From Comamonadaceae bacterium (lineage in GTDB: Bacteria; Pseudomonadota; Gammaproteobacteria; Burkholderiales; Burkholderiaceae_C), in the NCBI GenBank assembly GCA_027488985.1, contig JAIYAR010000018.1, forward strand, positions 180,202 through 244,201: 64,000 nucleotides of DNA, written 5' to 3'. Below are positions 1 to 7,906 of this stretch, piece by piece. A model generated the notes under the pieces. It searched no databases. It saw only the letters and a program-made list of their open reading frames with translations, and was not told the origin of the DNA. The position numbers and the translations under genes are program-made. Within the stretch, counting starts at the first letter, position 1. Each line of letters starts with the position of its first letter.

Positions 1-410
1 GGACAGACTCCGAGAAGCAAGCCGAGCTGGACAACAATGCCCAAGGCATTCTGGGCTACGTGGTGCGCTGGGTGGACCAGGGCGTGGGCTGCTCCAAGGT
101 GCCCGACATCAACGACATCGGCCTCATGGAAGACCGCGCAACCCTGCGCATCAGCAGCCAGCACATGGCCAACTGGTTGCACCACGGCGTGGTCACCAAG
201 GCTCAAGTGGAAGAAACCTTCCAGCGCATGGCTGCCAAGGTGGACAAGCAAAACGCTGGCGACAAGCTCTACACCCCCATGGTGGGCAACTTCAAGGGCG
301 CGGCATATCAGGCAGCAACCGAGCTGGTGTTCAAGGGCCTGGCCCAGCCAAGCGGCTACACCGAGCCGCTGCTGCATGCATGGCGCTTGAAGGTGAAGGC
401 GGCTGCGTAA
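1..410 (+). CDS. glcB: Malate synthase G, C-terminal part (5' end outside window)
   Basis: The reading frame is open from base 3 to the TAA at 408-410, giving about 135 C-terminal residues. They match the end of malate synthase G, which condenses glyoxylate with acetyl-CoA to malate in the cytosol (glyoxylate shunt and glycolate use). Family-typical stretches are [18 protein letters not shown], the NWLHHGVV block, VDKQNAGD and the near-terminal [12 protein letters not shown]. The enzyme is about 720 residues in other bacteria, so roughly four fifths lie upstream of the window. The end is regular and shows no truncation. A dispersed repeat begins 28 bases after the stop. Confidence 0.93.
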   Translation, partial: TDSEKQAELDNNAQGILGYVVRWVDQGVGCSKVPDINDIGLMEDRATLRISSQHMANWLHHGVVTKAQVEETFQRMAAKVDKQNAGDKLYTPMVGNFKGAAYQAATELVFKGLAQPSGYTEPLLHAWRLKVKAAA

Positions 411-437
411 GCCTCCATGGCTTAGTGGGCGTGAGTT

Positions 438-500
438 GCTATATTTTTGATAGCTTCTCGCGCACATTTCACGAGCGCGAGGCGCCTATTTGGCATCAAT
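438..500 (+). repeat. Dispersed repeat family A, copy 1 (intergenic)
   Basis: This is a copy of a roughly 60 bp repeat that recurs nine times in the window. It starts with gctatatttttgatagct, continues with tctcgcgcacatttcacgag, and ends in a cgcctattt tail. It fills almost all of the gap between the convergent glcB and VTT-protein genes. The VTT gene's stop codon lies at its right edge. Confidence 0.75.
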
Positions 501-1143
501 CTTGAGAGGTTGAAAGACCTTGATCCGGGTGACGTGCCAGCCAGCGGATTCGACGGCAGTAGGCGACGAAGCGGCTGGCGCGGCGCTGCAACCATCGCTT
601 CCAAGAGGCTTCTGCGCTTCGCCACCTACCCAGCCTGGATGGAAGGTAGTGCACCAAACCCAGGAGCCCGGCATACAGGATCAGCTTTCCCCCGAACACC
701 ATCAGGCCAATCAATAAGGGTCCCACACCACTCAAGGCAAGTGCAGCAATAGTGGTACGCGGAGAGTCCGGGAAAGCGGACAAAAACATGAGACTGCCCG
801 GCCCCCAAGTCCGAACGGTTGTTAACGCCTGCTCCCATTGCGAGCCCAAAAGCTGCAACCCCAACCAAACAGCCGACGAACTCAGCGTGCTTAGCAGCAA
901 GGCCAACAACAACGCGCTCAAGCCAGAGGCCACTGCAAACAGCAACACGATAAGTTTGCTCCTCTGAGGCTGCAGGATGCCCAAGGCCAACACAAAAGCC
1001 TCTGCGGGCAACATGGGAATGAACCCATCCAAAGTCGAAAAGGCGGCAAGGAAAAAAAGAGTGCGCGGCTGGGTTCCGTGGCGGAACAGTGCGGTCTCGG
1101 CCACCCGGAGCAAGCGAAGAAAGAACGAACGTATGGCTTGCAT
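496..1143 (-). CDS. VTT/DedA-like (SNARE-associated family) inner-membrane protein
   Basis: A 215-residue, strongly hydrophobic protein with about five membrane segments. The conserved core GFIPMLPAEAF near residues 40-50, and FLSAFPDSPRTTIAALA with a glycine-rich segment near 120-150, resemble the VTT fold of small DedA/YqaA/TVP38-type proteins. These are thought to act in membrane lipid or ion homeostasis. The arginine-rich C-terminus (from about residue 170) is predicted cytoplasmic. The gene starts 6 bases after the SDR gene's stop on the same strand, so the two are probably co-transcribed. Its stop touches repeat copy 1. The substrate is unknown and the family call is moderate. Confidence 0.6.
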   Translation of the reverse strand: MQAIRSFFLRLLRVAETALFRHGTQPRTLFFLAAFSTLDGFIPMLPAEAFVLALGILQPQRSKLIVLLFAVASGLSALLLALLLSTLSSSAVWLGLQLLGSQWEQALTTVRTWGPGSLMFLSAFPDSPRTTIAALALSGVGPLLIGLMVFGGKLILYAGLLGLVHYLPSRLGRWRSAEASWKRWLQRRASRFVAYCRRIRWLARHPDQGLSTSQD

Positions 1144-1149
1144 CCCGTA

Positions 1150-1893
1150 CTAACGGTTGATCATGATCGCCTCTGCCAAGGCAGGGCTGATGCGAGTGAT
1201 GACACGCAGCAAGGCGGAGGCTCCTACATAAATCTCGGACTTGCCCGCATGGATGCCCGCCACGATCTGGCGTGCTGCGGTTTCGGCCGTGATCTTCCCG
1301 CGCCCGCGGCCGCGGCCGCGGGTCATGTCGGTATCCACTAGCGGGGGCAAAGCTTCCGTTACTTCGATACCCCACTGCGCATGCCGCAATTGGGCGCGCA
1401 GCGACTTGGCGAAAGAGCGCAGCCCGGCCTTGTTGGCGCAATAGACCGGGCTGCTGCGCTTGGGGGCCAGTGCCAGCCCGGAAGTGACAAAGACGATACG
1501 CGCATCCGCCTGTTCGCGCAGTTGAGGCAACATGGCCCTGCTTAATTCAACCGGTCCGACAAAGTTGATGGCAGTTTCCAACTCAGTAGTGAACTGCAGT
1601 GTCTCGCCTCCTTGGGTGAAGTCATGCAACTGCTGAACGCCTGCGTTGTGAATCAGCAAATTGACACCTTTGCCCTGCATCTGCGCTACCAGCTCGGCCC
1701 GTTGCTGTTCGTCCGACTGGTCAAACACGATCCAGCGGGCCCCCGGGCATTCCAGGCTGGCTTGATCAACGCTGGCACCGGTGCGCCCGGTGGCGGTCAC
1801 CCTAGCGCCCTTCTCCAGCAAGAGTGCAACGAGTGCGCGGCCGATACCTCGCGTGCCACCGGTTACCAATGCATGTGTCTGATTCCAGTTCAT
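1150..1893 (-). CDS. Short-chain dehydrogenase/reductase (DltE-like)
   Basis: A 247-residue classical SDR. The NAD(P)-binding motif TGGTRGIG is at residues 11-18, NAG follows near 83-85, and a Ser followed by the YCANK catalytic Tyr-Lys pair lies near 140-157. The closest subfamily by eye is DltE-like SDRs; the substrate is unknown. It is transcribed away from the cytochrome c gene and sits just upstream of the VTT membrane gene. An RGRGRGRGK run near residues 191-199 is encoded by an almost perfect GC-only hexamer repeat, longer than the single or double RG that I recall from relatives. Confidence 0.85.
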   Translation of the reverse strand: MNWNQTHALVTGGTRGIGRALVALLLEKGARVTATGRTGASVDQASLECPGARWIVFDQSDEQQRAELVAQMQGKGVNLLIHNAGVQQLHDFTQGGETLQFTTELETAINFVGPVELSRAMLPQLREQADARIVFVTSGLALAPKRSSPVYCANKAGLRSFAKSLRAQLRHAQWGIEVTEALPPLVDTDMTRGRGRGRGKITAETAARQIVAGIHAGKSEIYVGASALLRVITRISPALAEAIMINR

Positions 1894-2063
1894 ACTTTTC
1901 GTCCTTGGGGGACAAGAGAGGGTTGACGTTTTGTAATCATGCCGGACCTACCAGTCGCGGCGCGAAAGACCAGACGCAACATCGGGACTTGAAAAAGCCC
2001 GCACCCCACGATGCCATGACTTTCGCGCGACACTCCGGCACCGCACCACCAGAGACCACAAAT

Positions 2064-2549
2064 ATGCACCCGGAAGACGAATCTCCACCCCAGCGCCCGC
2101 GTTGGCTTGCAGCGGCACTTATTGTGGCGGTGCTAGTGGTCGTTGCGGGCATGCTGACGGTGGGCTGGCGCACGCTGCAGGCTGACAACAGGGAAAGCAC
2201 AAAGATTCAAAGTGCGGAAGTTACAACGACGAGCACCAGCCCCCCTGTGGCACCCGCCTCCCCGACCTCCCCCGCTGTCGCACTGGCGGCCGGAATGGCC
2301 ACGGCCAACGCCGCCAACTGCATGCGCTGCCACGGGGTAGACAGGCGCTACGTCGGCCCTGCATTCAATCAGGTGGCGGCGCGCTACCAAGGCCGCGCGG
2401 ATGCGGTGGACTACCTGGCCGGCAAGATACGTAACGGGGGCTCCGGTGAATGGGGCCGGGCCCTGATGCCCCGACACCCGCATGTCAGTGAAGAGCAAGC
2501 GCGGCACATGGCGCAGTGGGTGATGTCACTGCCGCCCGCTACGCCGTAG
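2064..2549 (+). CDS. Membrane-anchored class I cytochrome c
   Basis: A 161-residue protein with one N-terminal membrane segment (about residues 14-34), a Ser/Thr/Pro-rich linker, and a cytochrome c domain. The haem attachment site is CMRCH and the probable axial methionine is in ALMPRHPH. Size and spacing suit a c551/c552-type electron carrier held on the periplasmic face. The reading frame extends upstream to 1824, but the ATG at 2064 gives the shortest plausible cytoplasmic tail before the anchor; 2016 is an alternative ATG. No strong ribosome site marks either. The gene is divergent from the SDR gene and the redox partner is unknown. Confidence 0.75.
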   Translation: MHPEDESPPQRPRWLAAALIVAVLVVVAGMLTVGWRTLQADNRESTKIQSAEVTTTSTSPPVAPASPTSPAVALAAGMATANAANCMRCHGVDRRYVGPAFNQVAARYQGRADAVDYLAGKIRNGGSGEWGRALMPRHPHVSEEQARHMAQWVMSLPPATP

Positions 2550-2570
2550 GCATCACGGAAACCTAAATTT

Positions 2571-2632
2571 GCTACGCTTTTTATAGCTTTCCGCGCATAT
2601 TTCATGAGCGCCAGAAGCCTATTTCTCTTCAG
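2571..2632 (+). repeat. Dispersed repeat family A, copy 2 (intergenic)
   Basis: This copy lies between the convergent cytochrome c and CYTH genes (gap 2550-2763). It contains ttatagctttccgcgcatat then ttcatgagcgccagaagcct, followed by atttctcttcag, the same tail as copy 3 at 21219. No gene was seen in the rest of the gap. Confidence 0.78.
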
Positions 2633-2763
2633 TTCGTCGACCTCGGTTTGGCGCACGGGGTTCTTCGGTTTCTGTGTCAAATAGACCGGCTCGCTGGCCG
2701 GCGCCGAGAATGTACCCCCTCTGTGGAGAAAGCATGGAGGCACCACCCGGGTGGACCGGGTCC

Positions 2764-3228
2764 TTACTTTGACCAGGCACAAAACGGCTGCGTGGCCAGG
2801 TTGGAATTGAAATAGCGTGCGTCGTGCGTCACTTCCGCGCCCAACCATGAGGGTGACTCGAAGGTCTCGTCTTCCGATGTCAGCTCCAGCTCGGCCACGA
2901 CCAAACCTGCGTTGTCTCCGGCAAACTCGTCAACCTCCCAGCGGTGGCCGGCGTGCAGCACGAGGTAGCGGGTTTTCTCAATCAGCGGGCCATCACACAA
3001 GGCAAGCAGGGCCTGCGCATCTTCAATAGGTATCGAGTACTCAAACTCCGCCCGTGTCGCGCCTGTGCTTTTGCCCTTGATGGTGAGAAAGGCCGCTTCA
3101 CCCGCAATGCGTACCCGCACGGTGCGCAACTTGTCCCGATTGAGGTAGCCCTGCCGATACAGCACGCCACTGTCGTTGCGCCAGGCATCGCCCTTCACCA
3201 GAAACTTGCGTTCTATTTCTACTGCCAA
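2764..3228 (-). CDS. CYTH domain protein (triphosphate tunnel metalloenzyme)
   Basis: A 154-residue protein opening with the diagnostic EIERKFLV motif at residues 4-11, followed by the alternating charged strands of the CYTH tunnel fold: RVRIAGEAAFLTIKGK, RAEFEYSIP, EVDEFAG and VVAELEL. Family members hydrolyse inorganic triphosphate or related nucleotides with a divalent metal; the substrate here is unproven. The start is a TTG at 3228 placed 5-6 bases after AGGAGA, and no in-frame ATG gives the EIERK motif at the N-terminus. It is divergent from the CWC gene. Confidence 0.85.
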   Translation of the reverse strand: MAVEIERKFLVKGDAWRNDSGVLYRQGYLNRDKLRTVRVRIAGEAAFLTIKGKSTGATRAEFEYSIPIEDAQALLALCDGPLIEKTRYLVLHAGHRWEVDEFAGDNAGLVVAELELTSEDETFESPSWLGAEVTHDARYFNSNLATQPFCAWSK

Positions 3229-3277
3229 ATTGTTCTCCTGTGTGTTGCGGTTGGTGGCTCGCTACACTGCGGGTTCC

Positions 3278-3511
3278 ATGCTTCCAACACCTGCTGCCAA
3301 CGTCAACCCCGAAGTGTGCCCTGTGTGCGGTCAGGGAAACCGCTGTGCCATGGAGCTCGAAAAGCTAACCGGCCAACCCCAGGGCCCGTGCTGGTGCACC
3401 CGGGTGGATTTCAGCGCCGAGGTTCTGAGCCGTATTCCTGCACAAGCGCGAGGCAAAGCCTGCATCTGCCAGGCCTGCGCTACTCGATCCGGTGCAACGC
3501 CGCCAGATTGA
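3278..3511 (+). CDS. Cysteine-rich CWC family protein
   Basis: A small 77-residue protein with eight cysteines. They include CPVCGQGNRC near residues 12-21, the CWCT signature (residues 38-41) that names the family, and CICQAC near 61-66. The pattern suggests a zinc-ribbon-like or other metal-binding fold; no function is established. The ATG at 3278 was chosen because the upstream extension of the frame (to 3176) overlaps the divergent CYTH gene and carries no cysteines. The 3' end overlaps the convergent hypothetical gene by 32 bases. Confidence 0.75.
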   Translation: MLPTPAANVNPEVCPVCGQGNRCAMELEKLTGQPQGPCWCTRVDFSAEVLSRIPAQARGKACICQACATRSGATPPD

Positions 3512-3833
3512 TCAGTGCGGAAACCACGTCTGGCTTAAACCCCACCCGGTTGGTACTTCCGTCAGAGTACCCCCCGCTCATGATGAGGGTGCGGATGTAT
3601 TCCACGCAGTCCCGGTGGCCCCAGAACTTTTCAATCGCCAGCGCAATGCGGATGTGATGTTCCGCAATGATGGCCATTTCATGGTCAATGCGGGCTTGCA
3701 GAGGGCGCTCGTTGAGCGGCAGGGGGCGCGTGTCCAAGTCTTCATCCTCCCACTGCAATGAGGGGAAGCCGGTTTCGGAAAAACGGGAATCTTTGGGATC
3801 AGTCACCGGGCGCGTTCGTATTCTGTCCCCCAC
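3480..3833 (-). CDS. Conserved-looking hypothetical protein, 117 residues
   Basis: Not recognised. The protein is soluble and charged, with an N-terminal disordered stretch to about residue 40. A helical core with HEMAIIAEHHIRIALAIEKF and YIRTLIMSGG follows. The start is a GTG at 3833; a later start is possible. The end overlaps the CWC gene on the other strand by 32 bases. Its codon use resembles the neighbours, and the sequence reads like a real protein rather than an antisense shadow. Confidence 0.55.
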   Translation of the reverse strand: MGDRIRTRPVTDPKDSRFSETGFPSLQWEDEDLDTRPLPLNERPLQARIDHEMAIIAEHHIRIALAIEKFWGHRDCVEYIRTLIMSGGYSDGSTNRVGFKPDVVSALINLAALHRIE

Positions 3834-3890
3834 ACTCTACTCCAGTCGCCCCACGCTTGCGCCGGACTTTTCCAGCGGCACAATGGGGGC

Positions 3891-5384
3891 ATGAGTCGCC
3901 TCCCCCCTTTCATTGCCCCTTCCCGCTTTACCGATCCGGCTGCCGCGCTGGCCCAGGTGCAGTCAATCTACGACCAGAGCATCAGCCACTTGCGCCACGC
4001 GATGCAGCGCTTTGTGGCCGGCGAAGAGTTGGGCGGACATGTACGCGCTTGCTACCCGCTGGTGCGCATTCACACCGATACCGTGTCACGCAAGGCGGCG
4101 GCCGACATTGCCTGCCTGAGCTATGGCTTTGTGGCCGGCCCTGGCCGCTTCGAGACCACGCTGACCCGGCCTGACCTGTACCACCGCTACTACCTGGAGC
4201 AGTTCCGTCTACTGCTGCAAAACCACGGCGGCGAGATCGAGGTGGCCACCAGCAACCAGCCGATTCCGGTGCACTTTTCCTTCGCTGAACACGACCATGT
4301 GGAAGGCCAGATGAGCGCCGAGCGCCGCACCCTGATGCGAGATGTGTTCGACCTGCCCGACCTGGCCGCCATGGACGATGGCATTGCCAATGGCACTTAC
4401 CAGCCACGCCCCGGCGAGCCCCTGCCGCTGTCGTTGTTCACTGCCCCGCGCATAGACTACTCGCTGCACCGCCTGCGCCACTACACCGGTACAGGGCCCG
4501 AGCACTTCCAGAACTTTGTACTGTTCACCAACTACCAGTTTTATATTGACGAGTTCATTGCCCTGGGCCGCAAAGCCATGCAGGACCCGGACAGCGAATA
4601 CATCGCCTTTGTAGAGCCCGGCAACATGATTACCCGCAGGGTTGGCTTGCCACCAGAAGCTGCTGACGCCTTGGGCAAAGAACCGCCGCGACTGCCCCAG
4701 ATGCCCGGATACCACCTGGTTCGGGCGGACAACGCCGGCATCACTATGGTGAACATCGGCGTGGGCCCTGCCAACGCCAAGAACATTACCGACCATATTG
4801 CCGTACTGCGCCCGCATGCCTGGATCATGCTGGGCCACTGCGCCGGCCTGCGCAACAGCCAGCAACTGGGCGACTACGTGCTGGCCCACGGCTATGTGCG
4901 CGAAGACCATGTGCTGGACGAAGAGCTGCCGCTGTGGGTGCCGATTCCGGCGCTGGCCGAGATTCAAGTCGCACTGGAGCAAGCAGTAGCGGATGTGACG
5001 CAGGTGAGCGGCAACGCGCTCAAAAGCATCATGCGCACCGGCACCGTGGCGAGCACCGACAACCGCAACTGGGAACTGCTGCCCGACAACCAGCCCCAGC
5101 GCCGCTTCAGTCAGAGCCGCGCTGTAGCGCTGGATATGGAGAGCGCCACCATTGCTGCCAACGGCTTCCGTTTCCGGGTGCCCTACGGCACCTTGCTTTG
5201 TGTGAGCGACAAACCGCTGCACGGCGAAATCAAACTGCCCGGCATGGCCAACCATTTCTACCGCGAGCGGGTGGACCAGCATTTGCGCATCGGCATACGC
5301 GCCTTGGAGCTGCTGCGCTCACAAGGCATTGATCAGCTACACAGCCGCAAGCTGCGCAGTTTTGCAGAAGTGGCGTTTCAATAA
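3891..5384 (+). CDS. amn: AMP nucleosidase
   Basis: A 497-residue enzyme that hydrolyses AMP to adenine and ribose-5-phosphate, linking purine pool size to energy state. The length fits the family (E. coli Amn, 484). The N-terminal Amn-specific regulatory domain covers about residues 1-170. The C-terminal nucleoside-phosphorylase fold contains NIGVGPANAKNITDH, HAWIMLGHCAGLR and the terminal-domain stretch ALDMESATIAANGFRFRVPY. Its TAA stop shares a base with the ATG of the downstream ABC gene (TAATG), so it may lead the transcript for the exporter. Confidence 0.93.
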   Translation: MSRLPPFIAPSRFTDPAAALAQVQSIYDQSISHLRHAMQRFVAGEELGGHVRACYPLVRIHTDTVSRKAAADIACLSYGFVAGPGRFETTLTRPDLYHRYYLEQFRLLLQNHGGEIEVATSNQPIPVHFSFAEHDHVEGQMSAERRTLMRDVFDLPDLAAMDDGIANGTYQPRPGEPLPLSLFTAPRIDYSLHRLRHYTGTGPEHFQNFVLFTNYQFYIDEFIALGRKAMQDPDSEYIAFVEPGNMITRRVGLPPEAADALGKEPPRLPQMPGYHLVRADNAGITMVNIGVGPANAKNITDHIAVLRPHAWIMLGHCAGLRNSQQLGDYVLAHGYVREDHVLDEELPLWVPIPALAEIQVALEQAVADVTQVSGNALKSIMRTGTVASTDNRNWELLPDNQPQRRFSQSRAVALDMESATIAANGFRFRVPYGTLLCVSDKPLHGEIKLPGMANHFYRERVDQHLRIGIRALELLRSQGIDQLHSRKLRSFAEVAFQ

Positions 5385-6316
5385 TGACAACCTCAGACCC
5401 CACCTTTTTCCAGGTCGAGCACCTTCACAAGCGCTATGGCGATGCTGAGGTCGTCAAAGACCTGTCCTTCCACATATCGCCGGGCGAATGCCTGGGCGTC
5501 ATCGGGCCGAATGGCGCGGGCAAGACGACGACCATCCGCATGTGCCTGGGCCACACCCTGCCTGATGGCGGCACCATCACCGCCATGGGCCTGCAAATGC
5601 CGCATGAAGCCATGGCCATCAAGGCGCAACTCGGCGTTGTCACCCAGTTCGATACCTTGGACCCGGACTTCACTTGCGCCGAGAACCTGCTGGTCTATGG
5701 CCGCTACTTCGGCATGAATGACGCTGCCATCAAGGCGCGGATTCCGCAATTGCTGGAGTTCGCTGCGCTGACCCATAAGGCCAACGCGAAGCCCGGCGAG
5801 TTGTCCGGCGGTATGCGCCGCCGCCTCAGCTTGGCCCGCGCCTTGGTCAACGACCCCAAGCTGCTGCTGCTGGACGAACCCACTACCGGGCTGGACCCGC
5901 AAGCCCGCCACCTGATGTGGGAGCGCTTGCAGGTGCTGCTGCAACAAGGCAAGTCGATTTTGCTCACCACCCATTTCATGGACGAAGCCGAGCGCCTGTG
6001 CAACCGGCTTTTGGTGCTGGACCATGGCAAGAAAATTGCCGAGGGCACTCCGCGCGACTTGATTGCCGCCCACCTGGAACCCGATGTGGTGGAAGTGTTC
6101 GGCGTCGGTGCCCAAGCCTTGGTGGACAGCCCCTTGCGCAGCTTGGCAGCACGGGTGGAGGTGAGCGGTGAGACTGTTTTCTTTTACACCCAAGATTCGG
6201 CCCAGTTGCTGCAGGCGCTGGTCTCTTACCCCCAATTGCGCACTCTGCACCGCCCGGCCAACTTGGAAGACCTGTTCTTGAAATTGACCGGACGCCAGAT
6301 CCGCGAGGACGCCTGA
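5384..6316 (+). CDS. ABC-2 type exporter ATP-binding subunit (NodI-like)
   Basis: A 310-residue ATPase. Walker A is GPNGAGKTT near residue 45, the signature is LSGGMRRRLSLARAL, and Walker B LLLLDEPTTGLDPQ is followed by TTHFMDEAERL. The LFLKLTGRQIRED ending and overall layout match the NodI/DrrA type. Overlap with amn upstream and a 1-base gap to the permease downstream indicate one operon. No nodulation genes are nearby, so a housekeeping or lipid/drug export role is more likely than Nod-factor export; the substrate is unknown. Confidence 0.88.
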   Translation: MTTSDPTFFQVEHLHKRYGDAEVVKDLSFHISPGECLGVIGPNGAGKTTTIRMCLGHTLPDGGTITAMGLQMPHEAMAIKAQLGVVTQFDTLDPDFTCAENLLVYGRYFGMNDAAIKARIPQLLEFAALTHKANAKPGELSGGMRRRLSLARALVNDPKLLLLDEPTTGLDPQARHLMWERLQVLLQQGKSILLTTHFMDEAERLCNRLLVLDHGKKIAEGTPRDLIAAHLEPDVVEVFGVGAQALVDSPLRSLAARVEVSGETVFFYTQDSAQLLQALVSYPQLRTLHRPANLEDLFLKLTGRQIREDA

Positions 6317-6317
6317 T

Positions 6318-7145
6318 ATGAGCACCCCCACAACCGCCCGCCTTCTTAAGCCCCAGAGCATCTGGCGTGCGCCGGAACTGTCGATGCGCTTCTGGCCGGT
6401 GTTTCTGCGCAACCTGCTGGTCTGGCGCAAGCTGGCCATACCCAGCCTGGTGGGCAATATTGCCGAGCCCTTAATGTGGTTGGTCGCCTTCGGCTACGGC
6501 ATGGGCGCGCTGGTGGGGCAGATCACGGTGAACGGGCAGCAGGTGCCCTACATCCTGTTCCTGGCCAGTGGCTCCATTTGCATGAGCGCCATGCAGTCCG
6601 CCTCGTTTGAGGCGCTGTACTCCGCCTTCAGTCGCATGCATGTGCAAAAGACGTGGGACGGCATCATGAACGCGCCGGTGAGCCTGGACAACGTGGTGCT
6701 GGCCGAAATGCTGTGGGCGGCCTTCAAGTCGCTGTTCACCGTCACGGCCATCTTGGGCGTGATGCTGGCTCTGAGCATCAGCCACAGCCCCAAGCTGCTG
6801 GTGGCCTGGCCCATTTTGTTGGGCGTGGGCATTACCTTTAGTTGCATTGCACTCATCTTCAACGCGCTGGCCAAAGGCTACGACTTTTTCACCTACTACT
6901 TCACGCTGTTCCTCACGCCCATGATGTTTTTGAGCGGCGTGTTCTTCCCGCTGGAGCAGTTGCCGCAGGCCGTACGCGTGGTGGCAGACTGGCTGCCCCT
7001 GTCCAACGCCGTGGCCTTAGTACGGCCGCTGTTCATGGACCAGTGGCCCACGGATGCGGAGCGGCATCTGGCGGTGCTGGCGGTGTATGCGGTAGCGTCT
7101 TTCTGGGTCGCGTTGGCGCTGACCCGTAAGCGGTTTGCCAAATAG
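6318..7145 (+). CDS. ABC-2 type exporter permease subunit (NodJ-like)
   Basis: A 275-residue membrane protein with six predicted helices and the ABC2_membrane pattern. FLSGVFFPLEQLPQAVRVVADWLPLSNAVALVRP near the C-terminus is typical of NodJ-like permeases. It partners the ATPase encoded one base upstream, presumably as a homodimer with two ATPases. The next gene begins 2 bases after its stop. Confidence 0.87.
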   Translation: MSTPTTARLLKPQSIWRAPELSMRFWPVFLRNLLVWRKLAIPSLVGNIAEPLMWLVAFGYGMGALVGQITVNGQQVPYILFLASGSICMSAMQSASFEALYSAFSRMHVQKTWDGIMNAPVSLDNVVLAEMLWAAFKSLFTVTAILGVMLALSISHSPKLLVAWPILLGVGITFSCIALIFNALAKGYDFFTYYFTLFLTPMMFLSGVFFPLEQLPQAVRVVADWLPLSNAVALVRPLFMDQWPTDAERHLAVLAVYAVASFWVALALTRKRFAK

Positions 7146-7147
7146 CC

Positions 7148-7906
7148 ATGTCGCGTCTGCAACGGTTCTTGCGGATTTTGCTGGTGGCAGCCTCTGCGTC
7201 GAGTGCAGGCGCTGCGAGAGCTGCAGATGCACCTTTGCTGACACTGGATTGGCCCCCCTATTCCGGCAACATCCCAGAGCAAGGTTTCCTGTCCGTTGTT
7301 CTCCGGCAAGCTTTGACGTCACAGGGGCATTCTTTGAGTGTGAAGGTGTACCCTTGGCGGCGCGCCATCAAGCTGGCCATGGAAGGTGGAGCCAATGGCC
7401 CTTTGGGGTTTTACTCCGCATCGCAACAGGAATGCAGAGATGCGAACGGTGTGCTGTCTGATGCCATCGGTACATTTCAATTCGGCCTTGCGCAACGCAA
7501 AGGCAGTGCCCCTCCTTGGAGAGACTGGCCGGACTTGCACGGAAAGCGAATCGGCGTTGTGGATGGCTATGACAACGGACCGGATCTCAGCCGGATGATT
7601 GAACAAGACCTGGTCACCGCAGACATCGCGCCCAGTGACTTGTTCAGCCTGAGAAAGCTGGAAGCAAGTCGGGTGGACTATGTGTCCATTGACCTGCAGG
7701 TTTTTCAGCACTTGACGCGCACCCACAAACTCAAGGGACTGGAGCTTGCCGCGCGCGCCACCACGCCCAAGCTTCCGCTGTTTGTGTGCTTCAACCGCAC
7801 CGCCCCGGCGCAAACCATGCGACTGGCTTTGAACGAAGGCCTCAAACGGGTCAACAGCCGTAAGGTCGCCCAAGACTACCTGCGCGGCGGGAGCTCCGGC
7901 GGTTAG
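7148..7906 (+). CDS. Periplasmic substrate-binding protein, family 3-like
   Basis: A 252-residue protein with a signal peptide (about residues 1-25, ending ARAADA). A PBP2-type fold follows: LTLDWPPYSG at the start of the mature chain, KVYPWRRAIKLAMEG, LHGKRIGVVDGYDNGP and a C-terminal LNEGLKRVNS. Such proteins capture amino acids or other small polar ligands, or serve as sensors. It follows the NodIJ-type permease by 2 bases, although ABC-2 exporters do not normally use a binding protein, so co-transcription need not mean shared function. Its last 4 bases overlap the convergent GMC gene. Confidence 0.75.
   Translation: MSRLQRFLRILLVAASASSAGAARAADAPLLTLDWPPYSGNIPEQGFLSVVLRQALTSQGHSLSVKVYPWRRAIKLAMEGGANGPLGFYSASQQECRDANGVLSDAIGTFQFGLAQRKGSAPPWRDWPDLHGKRIGVVDGYDNGPDLSRMIEQDLVTADIAPSDLFSLRKLEASRVDYVSIDLQVFQHLTRTHKLKGLELAARATTPKLPLFVCFNRTAPAQTMRLALNEGLKRVNSRKVAQDYLRGGSSGG

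Noticed and set aside
5384-7145. NodIJ as part of a nodulation locus
   Set aside because: No nodABC or other symbiosis genes are present. The pair belongs to a wider family of betaproteobacterial ABC-2 exporters.
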